DNA from: Candidatus Hodarchaeota archaeon
Lineage (GTDB): Archaea; Asgardarchaeota; Heimdallarchaeia; Hodarchaeales; Hodarchaeaceae
Assembly: GCA_016840305.1 (NCBI GenBank)
Contig: JAEOSP010000709.1
Span: forward strand, 1 to 11,056
DNA: 11,056 nucleotides
Direction of reading: 5' to 3'
Below, in pieces: positions 6,651 to 11,056 of this stretch (position 1 is the first letter of the stretch; each line of letters starts with the position of its first letter). The position numbers and the translations under genes are program-made. The notes under the pieces are model-generated. The model was given only the letters and a program-made list of their open reading frames with translations, did not search any database and was not told the origin of the DNA.

Positions 6651-7406
6651 CTATTCTTCCTCATCCTGAGTTTCATCATACTGTTCTTCAATTTGTGAAT
6701 ACTTTGACAGTATTGCTTTTCTTTGCATCTGATAAACCGTTCCGATAGCATTTTTTGCTAAGTTCAATCCTTCTTTTATTTCATCAGGAGTGAATTCACC
6801 ATCGCATTGGAGTAAAGAAAGTTCGCCAGTATTATAATTCATTGCAACTGGCATATCACCTTGTCCTTCCTTATCTTCGACATCAGATAGATCTACAACC
6901 ATACGATCTGCGACCTTACCAACTGCACATCCCGTGACAAATCCTTTCATAGGAATGCCTGCATCAGCAAGTGCTAAAGAAGCTGCTGTTAGTGCAGCAC
7001 AGCGTGTTCCTCCATCTGCATCTAATACACTTATGTAGACATCAATAGTACCATTTGGGAATTTCTCCAAGAAAACTATCGAATCCAAGGATTCTTTGAG
7101 AATTTTACTTAATTCATACTCTCTCCGTTTTGGAGCGGGGCTTTTACGTTCGCCTACTGAAAATGTAGCTAAACGATATTCAACTCGTATAATTGCACGA
7201 TCAGGTTTAGCAAGATGCTTGGGATGAATTTCTCGCGGGCCGTATACTGCACAAATAATTTTATTATTTCCCCAGGTGAGATAACAGCTTCCATCTGCTC
7301 TGTCTAGCACACTCGTTCTCATTGTAATTGGACGTAATTCGTGTAGTTCTCTACCATCTAACCTTCGTCCGTCTTCTAATAATAGAGATTTTTTTCCTTC
7401 AATCAT
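6651..7406 (-). CDS. rrp41: Exosome complex catalytic subunit Rrp41 (RNase PH family)
   Basis: Rrp41 carries the phosphorolytic active site of the archaeal exosome. From the ATG at 7406 the protein has 251 residues. Visible motifs are RRLDGRELHELRPI (14-27), the basic KRREYELSK (93-101) that contacts RNA and phosphate, and LDADGGTRCAALTAAS (128-143). The catalytic loop, DLSDVEDKEGQGDMPVAM, puts aspartates D178 and D184 six apart, as in the two catalytic aspartates of Sulfolobus Rrp41. A longer reading from a GTG at 7415 adds three residues. I prefer the ATG because that GTG is part of a GTGA that works as the ribosome site five bases upstream, and no such site precedes the GTG. The C-terminus is a very acidic tail (EEQYDETQDEEE). 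It lies between rrp4 and rrp42, ten bases from the latter. Confidence 0.96.
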   Translation of the reverse strand: MIEGKKSLLLEDGRRLDGRELHELRPITMRTSVLDRADGSCYLTWGNNKIICAVYGPREIHPKHLAKPDRAIIRVEYRLATFSVGERKSPAPKRREYELSKILKESLDSIVFLEKFPNGTIDVYISVLDADGGTRCAALTAASLALADAGIPMKGFVTGCAVGKVADRMVVDLSDVEDKEGQGDMPVAMNYNTGELSLLQCDGEFTPDEIKEGLNLAKNAIGTVYQMQRKAILSKYSQIEEQYDETQDEEE

Positions 7407-7419
7407 ATTTTTCACATCG

Positions 7420-8127
7420 TTAAATTAATTTCTTCTTTTCTTCTAAGTACTCACGAATTCTATCCGTAAGGCCACTGGTATGCGCTTCTGTTTCAATTTT
7501 TTGAATAGCTGCAATAACTAGACTTTCAGTCGCAGCATTGTTTGCAGAAACAACAATTCTCCCATTTTGCCCTACTAAAATCTGAGCATTTGTCATATTC
7601 TTTAATAATTGGATCATACTCCCTTTTTTACCTATAATTCTTGGAATTTTGACAGGATCTACTTCAATTAAGCGTCCTCGGGTGATTTTTCGTAATCCCC
7701 GACCCTGCATTGTCAAAACAGGATCTCTTGTCCTATCGAAATAGGTAATTTCTGCTTGAATCACATCTCCAATATTCAGAACGCGAGTTAAACTCTCTCT
7801 AAGTGAGTCGAAATCTCTATCCAGCACACTACTAACTCTAAGGGTACCAACATATGGGCCCCTGATATCAACGTTCCAGGAAGTCATTCCAACACGATTT
7901 ATTATTCCTATTATTATGTCACCTTCCAAAGGAATGTAACACCCCTCAAGAGGTACAACCCCGATATCATTTTTTTTAATTTTGACTAATCCGATCATCG
8001 AGGCTATTATTTCAGTTTCGTTACCAGTTTTTTTCTTGTATACTCCACCTGCAACATTGACTCCTTGTCCACGTGCAAGAATTTCACCAGGAATAACAAG
8101 CTGGTTTTTAGTCACTAAAATTGTCAT
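7420..8127 (-). CDS. rrp4: Exosome complex RNA-binding cap subunit Rrp4
   Basis: Rrp4 sits on top of the Rrp41/Rrp42 ring and guides RNA into its pore. From the ATG at 8127 it has 235 residues. The N-terminal domain starts LVTKNQLVIPGEILARG, the family's usual opening. An S1 domain covers about 65-142, and a KH domain follows with RIIGKKGSM (163-171), in which GKKG is the RNA-binding loop. The end is a charged helix (DRIREYLEEKKK). A GTG at 8136 would add three residues, but it forms part of a GTGA placed five bases before the ATG, the same arrangement as at rrp41, so the ATG is preferred. SBDS lies upstream, with 40-50 bp between. Archaeal exosomes may hold either Rrp4 or Csl4 caps; a csl4 gene is not in this window. 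Confidence 0.95.
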   Translation of the reverse strand: MTILVTKNQLVIPGEILARGQGVNVAGGVYKKKTGNETEIIASMIGLVKIKKNDIGVVPLEGCYIPLEGDIIIGIINRVGMTSWNVDIRGPYVGTLRVSSVLDRDFDSLRESLTRVLNIGDVIQAEITYFDRTRDPVLTMQGRGLRKITRGRLIEVDPVKIPRIIGKKGSMIQLLKNMTNAQILVGQNGRIVVSANNAATESLVIAAIQKIETEAHTSGLTDRIREYLEEKKKLI

Positions 8128-8175
8128 ACTTTTCACTTCTTAATATTAAAATTGAATATAATTTTCATTAATCTA

Positions 8176-8910
8176 TCATAATCTAGTTCTTTCAAGAACC
8201 TTTATTTCCGCCCTACCCTTAGTAAGACCTTGAACCATCTCAATGAAATCTCCTTGAACTCCAGCTGATACATCTACAACAGTTATCCAAGATCCATCTT
8301 TCTGCCATTCATCTTTTTTGATCTCGCCTTTTCTCTTAATTTCTCCAAAAGCTTTTCCAGTAAATTCAGGGGGTATTTTTACAACGAGTTTCACTGTCTC
8401 CATACTAATAGGAAGCACTTTACGTAATTCTGCTATGACCGTTTTCAGCTGATCTTCGGCAGATTTAGTTGGATCAACCATTACTTTTGCTTCTTTCATA
8501 GCATTTTCTATACGGGTAGGAGGATGTGGTGTTTTAGTTTTAGGATTAATACACATTTTAGACACAAGATTAATTATCTTTAACCTTTTCTTTTCAAAAA
8601 AGACTTGTCTTTGTTCCGCTGTGAGATTCAATTCACCTTTTTCCAGAATCTTTTCAGCAATGGTGTTTAAATCTGTTGTTTCAAAACAGTGTTCAAGAAT
8701 TTCATCAGGAGCTCTTTCCCCTTTACTGGCGTTTTGAAAGACCTCATCAGCCTCAAGTATATCGTCCAGTGTAAAGGATTCTTCAAGAATACCCATCTTG
8801 TATTTAAGAGCTAATTCAGGATTAACTATTAATTCAAATCTATTGCCTTCAAATTTTGCACGTACAACAGATTTTCCTGAAAGATCAACTCTTCTTGTAT
8901 CTCTTAGCAT
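8176..8910 (-). CDS. SBDS/Sdo1 ribosome maturation protein
   Basis: In eukaryotes, SBDS works with the GTPase EFL1 to release the anti-association factor eIF6 from new large subunits. The archaeal protein binds the large subunit and is thought to act similarly. The 244 residues show three domains. The FYSH domain (about 10-95) has FELIVNPELALKYK (25-38) and EVFQNASKGERA (56-67). The central helical domain (about 100-165) has CINPKTKTPHPPTRIENAM (120-138), close to the family signature I-D-P-x-T-x-x-P-H-P-P. The C-terminal ferredoxin-like domain (about 170-244) contains ISMETVKLVVKIP and a GRAEIKVLER end. The length is normal. AGAGGT lies about eight bases before the ATG, and the psmA stop is 17 bp upstream. 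Placement between psmA and rrp4 is the classical archaeal order. Confidence 0.95.
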   Translation of the reverse strand: MLRDTRRVDLSGKSVVRAKFEGNRFELIVNPELALKYKMGILEESFTLDDILEADEVFQNASKGERAPDEILEHCFETTDLNTIAEKILEKGELNLTAEQRQVFFEKKRLKIINLVSKMCINPKTKTPHPPTRIENAMKEAKVMVDPTKSAEDQLKTVIAELRKVLPISMETVKLVVKIPPEFTGKAFGEIKRKGEIKKDEWQKDGSWITVVDVSAGVQGDFIEMVQGLTKGRAEIKVLERTRL

Positions 8911-8927
8911 GATTTTTACCTCTCAAT

Positions 8928-9650
8928 CTATAATTTGTTCTTGAGGTTTATAATTTCTGTTGAGTCTAAATATCTCAACTTATTCTCGACATTCGTAATA
9001 ACCGCAATTTCTATCATTTCAGGATCTAATTCTTCCTCTGATACCTTATCCATTGCTTTTAATGCGACTAAATACCCCTCTTCAACCGTCTTCACGATAT
9101 CTGGGTATAGTTTCTCAAGGAATTCAATTATTACAGGAGCTCCAGATCCTATCGCCGCAGCACGGTATCCCCAGTAGCTTCCACTAGGTTCAGTCATGTA
9201 AAGTTGAGGTCCGTTAATCTCATCAACACCTGCGATCAGTAATGATACGCCAAAGGGGCGAACCCCTGCGTGTTGTGTATAAATCTGTTTAACATCTGCA
9301 ATTCTTCGTGTAAGATTCTCTACAGTGATTGACTCACTATATGTTATTTGATGTATTTGAGCTTGAACACGGGCTTGGTTTACAAGTACACGAGCATCGG
9401 CAGTTAATCCAGCGATAGCAACAGCTACATGGTTATCTATGGCAAAAATTTTCTTTACTCTATCCTTTTCGATTAGAGAGGTGTGTAATCGTTTCTGAAC
9501 AGCAAGAATACATCCCTCTGATGTTTTAATTCCTATAGCTGTTGTTCCACGCTTTACTGCCTCAATTGCGTATTCAACTTGAAATAAACGTCCGTCAGGA
9601 CTGAAAGTAGTACTCCCTCTATCATAACCTAATCCTTTTGGGGTAAACAA
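8928..9650 (-). CDS. psmA: 20S proteasome alpha subunit
   Basis: Alpha subunits form the outer, gated rings of the 20S core particle and bind activators such as PAN or Cdc48; they are not proteolytic. From the TTG at 9650 the protein has 240 residues, the usual size. The start MFTPKGLGYDRGSTTFSPDGRLF places Tyr9 and the S-P-D-G-R-L-F-Q-V-E-Y-A helix H0 where relatives have them. K67 in RVKKIF aligns with Lys66 of Thermoplasma, which receives the C-terminal carboxylate of activators. GLTADARVLV (81-90) and GVRPFGVSL follow. Reading from an upstream TTG at 9695 would add 15 residues (TENKEKRFFIWWKY) unlike any family member. The 9650 start has GGTGG six bases upstream; the 9695 start has none. 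First gene of the superoperon. No beta subunit is in the window. Confidence 0.96.
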   Translation of the reverse strand: MFTPKGLGYDRGSTTFSPDGRLFQVEYAIEAVKRGTTAIGIKTSEGCILAVQKRLHTSLIEKDRVKKIFAIDNHVAVAIAGLTADARVLVNQARVQAQIHQITYSESITVENLTRRIADVKQIYTQHAGVRPFGVSLLIAGVDEINGPQLYMTEPSGSYWGYRAAAIGSGAPVIIEFLEKLYPDIVKTVEEGYLVALKAMDKVSEEELDPEMIEIAVITNVENKLRYLDSTEIINLKNKL

Positions 9651-9656
9651 GTATTT

Positions 9657-9661
9657 CCACC
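9657..9661 (-). promoter_or_regulatory. Ribosome binding site that decides the psmA start
   Basis: On the minus strand GGTGG is followed by AAATAC and then TTG at 9650. It supports the 240-residue psmA over the longer reading from TTG 9695. Confidence 0.6.
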
Positions 9662-9713
9662 AGATAAAAAATCTCTTTTCCTTATTTTCTGTCAATCTAT
9701 TCGACTTTGATCT

Positions 9714-9724
9714 GAATATTTAAC
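9714..9724 (-). promoter_or_regulatory. Candidate TATA box for the psmA superoperon
   Basis: The minus strand reads TTAAATATT across 9723-9715. Archaeal initiation about 25 bp downstream would start RNA near 9693. That is at or past the alternative TTG 9695 and about 43 bases before the preferred TTG 9650, so the promoter position agrees with the shorter protein. The region is A/T-rich, so other boxes are possible. Confidence 0.4.
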
Positions 9725-9773
9725 AATTCAGAGGAAAACTCACTAAGTATTTTTCCTAAATGTGAACTTAATA

Positions 9774-9801
9774 GACTACTTTACGATAAATCGTACTAGT
9801 C
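9774..9801. repeat. 28-bp imperfect palindrome in the divergent psmA/aIF5A control region
   Basis: Inner arms TACGAT (9782-9787) and ATCGTA (9790-9795) are perfect complements around a two-base centre. Outer arms GACTA (9774-9778) and TAGTC (9797-9801) continue the symmetry, with three spacer bases on the left and one on the right. The axis lies 138.5 bp from both the psmA TTG (9650) and the aIF5A ATG (9927). It could be an operator for a dimeric regulator serving both directions. No regulator in this window can be linked to it. Confidence 0.45.
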
Positions 9802-9887
9802 AAATGAAAATCATTGACATTCTTAAAACACATTGTTAAAAAAAGTTTAATAAGTAAGTGATTTTTGCTGATTCAAGATACTTGTAC

Positions 9888-9904
9888 GTTTATCAATTAT
9901 AAAC
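9888..9904 (+). promoter_or_regulatory. Candidate aIF5A core promoter with inverted repeat
   Basis: GTTTAT and ATAAAC flank a five-base spacer (CAATT), and the right side forms a TATA-like TTATAAA (9897-9903). Initiation 25 bp on would fall almost at the ATG, giving a leaderless or near-leaderless message. A second possible box, TTTAATA at 9846-9852, would give a leader of about 50 bases containing the weak GGTG (9916-9919) before the ATG. I cannot choose between them. Confidence 0.35.
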
Positions 9905-9926
9905 AGATAGAATTTGGTGTGAAATT

Positions 9927-10364
9927 ATGTCATATGAACCGAAAAAAGTTGGTACTGTAAAAGTAGGAAGATATATTATTGATCCAGACTCAAATGAACC
10001 TTGTAGAGTTATTTCTATTGATAAGAGTAAACCAGGGAAACATGGAGCTGCAAAAGCAAGAATGATGATCATTGGGCTTTTCGACAACCAGAAAAGACAA
10101 TTGATTTCCCCTGTAGACAAAAGAGTCAATGTACCAATCATTGAAAAACGTACAGGGCAAGTAACTGATATTGAATCTGGTACTGGTTTTATTCATGTCA
10201 TGGACAATGAATCATATGAAAGTTTCGTTGCTGAACCTCCTTCTGAAGAAGAATTAAAAACAAAACTTGATGAACTATTCCAATCTGGGAAAGGTGTAGA
10301 ACTCGATTACTGGGTTGTAATGGATCGTAAGAAAATTACTCTTGTTAGAGAAATGGAATATTAG
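9927..10364 (+). CDS. Translation factor aIF5A (hypusine-containing)
   Basis: aIF5A relieves stalled ribosomes at difficult peptide bonds such as polyproline and acts in elongation and termination in the cytoplasm. The 145 residues have two beta-barrel domains: an SH3-like N domain (about 5-72) and an OB-fold C domain (about 75-140). The loop SKPGKHGAAKARM (34-46) is the hypusination loop. K38, between G37 and H39, is the lysine that deoxyhypusine synthase modifies, as in eukaryotic TGKHGHAK. The second domain has the usual acidic C-terminal helix (SEEELKTKLDELF). The length is about ten residues beyond common archaeal forms, mostly in the tail. Deoxyhypusine synthase is not in this window. 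It is transcribed away from psmA and is followed 22 bp on by NAD kinase, likely in one message. Confidence 0.95.
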   Translation: MSYEPKKVGTVKVGRYIIDPDSNEPCRVISIDKSKPGKHGAAKARMMIIGLFDNQKRQLISPVDKRVNVPIIEKRTGQVTDIESGTGFIHVMDNESYESFVAEPPSEEELKTKLDELFQSGKGVELDYWVVMDRKKITLVREMEY

Positions 10365-10372
10365 CAGTACTT

Positions 10373-10378
10373 AAGGTG
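10373..10378 (+). promoter_or_regulatory. Ribosome binding site for the NAD kinase TTG start
   Basis: AAGGTG is followed by eight bases and TTG at 10387. The GTG at 10378 is in the same frame but overlaps this motif, so it lacks a usable site of its own. Confidence 0.5.
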
Positions 10379-10386
10379 TGAGAGAA

Positions 10387-11056
10387 TTGGTAGAAGTATC
10401 ACGTATTGGTATTTTCTCCCAGGTTCTATACGAAGAAACAGTTAACATTCTTGAAGAAATTGTTTCACTTGATATATGCAGATCTATTTCATTTTTCCTT
10501 AACCCAGAACTTTATGACTTTCTTCATGAAAGGAAAAGAAAATTACCCTCTTCCGTGAAGAGAAGTGGTCTGGATGAACTGGATGTTGACTGCATCATTG
10601 CCATTGGGGGAGATGGAACGATACTTAGATTAGCACGAACAAATCCTGAAACACCAATTTTGTCAATAAACAAAGGTAGAAAAGGATTCATGACTGAAAT
10701 AGACCCCGATACTATTTCAACAAGTCTTAAAGATTTTTTTGATGGAAAATATCGATTAGAAGAACATAAAAAAATAAAAGCTCGTCTGAATGGAGAAATT
10801 CAAGGGTCATCAATCAATGAAATACTAATTACTTCAGTAGATTTACTAAAACCTATTGATTTTAAAGTAATGGTTGACCAAGAGGTAATTTCAGCTTCAG
10901 CGGCAGATGGGATAATTATAGCTACTCCAATCGGTTCTACGGGACATAATCTCTCGAGTGGTGGTTGTGTTATAGATCCATCTTTGGATAACATTATAAT
11001 ATCGTGGATTAACCCAATAAACTTGGCTATTCGTCCAGTAATACTTGGTTCATATA
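10387..11056 (+). CDS. NAD kinase, cut off by the window end
   Basis: NAD kinase phosphorylates NAD+ to NADP+ in the cytoplasm using ATP or polyphosphate. The frame stays open to the last base, giving 223 codons; the C-terminus is outside. From TTG 10387 the protein begins VEVSRIGIFSQ. It shows the catalytic IAIGGDGTILRLA (71-83) with GGDGT at 74-78, INKGRKGFMTEI (94-105), the NE pair (144-145), and ADGIIIATPIGSTGHNLSSGG (173-193). It ends in the RPVILG region (216-221). The usual T-G-S-T-A-Y of this motif reads I-G-S-T-G-H here, a mild departure near the NAD-binding site. The TTG is preferred because AAGGTG lies eight bases upstream; an in-frame GTG at 10378 would add three residues. The gene follows aIF5A by 22 bp, so the two are probably co-transcribed. 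Confidence 0.93.
   Translation, partial: MVEVSRIGIFSQVLYEETVNILEEIVSLDICRSISFFLNPELYDFLHERKRKLPSSVKRSGLDELDVDCIIAIGGDGTILRLARTNPETPILSINKGRKGFMTEIDPDTISTSLKDFFDGKYRLEEHKKIKARLNGEIQGSSINEILITSVDLLKPIDFKVMVDQEVISASAADGIIIATPIGSTGHNLSSGGCVIDPSLDNIIISWINPINLAIRPVILGSY

Noticed and set aside
5907..6698. Plus-strand frames opposite rrp42
   Set aside because: Antisense shadows of a conserved gene, with low-complexity Ser-rich products.
8935..9177. Plus-strand frame opposite psmA
   Set aside because: Antisense shadow of the conserved psmA C-terminal half.
9893..10196. Minus-strand frames opposite aIF5A
   Set aside because: Both cover the conserved aIF5A coding sequence in antisense and show no family features.
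10800..10994. Minus-strand frame opposite NAD kinase
   Set aside because: Antisense to the conserved NAD-binding motif region.
1..11056. CRISPR arrays, insertion sequences, tRNA or rRNA genes
   Set aside because: No regularly spaced repeats, transposase frames, long terminal repeats or cloverleaf-like intergenic sequence were seen. The gaps are short and filled by start and stop signals.

Overview
The window is archaeal chromosomal DNA, A+T-rich by eye. The evidence is the gene content: two-ATPase-domain Cdc48, exosome subunits Rrp4/Rrp41/Rrp42, ribosomal protein eL43, a prefoldin beta subunit, KEOPS subunit Pcc1, an Imp4-like Brix protein, a proteasome alpha subunit and hypusine-type aIF5A. 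Together these are diagnostic of Archaea. Starts use Shine-Dalgarno-like GGTGA/GTGA/GGTGG motifs, and TTG starts appear to be used at least twice. The lineage cannot be fixed from this window. A low-GC uncultivated group such as an Asgard archaeon is compatible but unproven.

Layout. Bases 1-2884 read on the + strand: the last 51 codons of a translation elongation factor 1-beta, then cdc48 (331-2526), then a small winged-helix-like gene (2676-2884) that is broken by a one-base frameshift. Bases 2886-9650 form one minus-strand gene train of eleven genes with short gaps (10 to about 50 bp). In transcription order it runs psmA (proteasome alpha), SBDS, rrp4, rrp41, rrp42, rpl37ae (eL43), Brix/Imp4-like, pcc1, pfdB, a DUF3194 protein, and a TtuA/Ncs6-type tRNA thiolase. 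This is the well-known archaeal exosome-proteasome-ribosome superoperon. The small RNA polymerase subunit gene rpoP, which commonly sits between rpl37ae and Brix in other archaea, is missing: only 39 bp separate the two genes. Bases 9651-9926 are a divergent control region with a 28-bp imperfect palindrome at its exact middle. The + strand then carries aIF5A (9927-10364) and a NAD kinase that runs off the window end.

How the genes fit together. Most are core information-processing and turnover genes. Cdc48 is a candidate unfoldase for the 20S proteasome whose alpha subunit is encoded here. Rrp4/41/42 make up the RNA-degrading exosome. SBDS, Brix and eL43 serve ribosome assembly and structure. 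Pcc1 (t6A) and the TtuA-like enzyme (2-thiouridine) modify tRNA. aIF5A and EF-1-beta act in translation elongation.

No tRNA, rRNA, CRISPR array, insertion sequence or phage gene was seen. I found no clearly undescribed system. The observations most worth a second look are the missing rpoP, the frameshifted winged-helix gene, the psmA start correction, the divergent-region palindrome and the Cdc48 C-terminal Leu-Phe-Gly tail.
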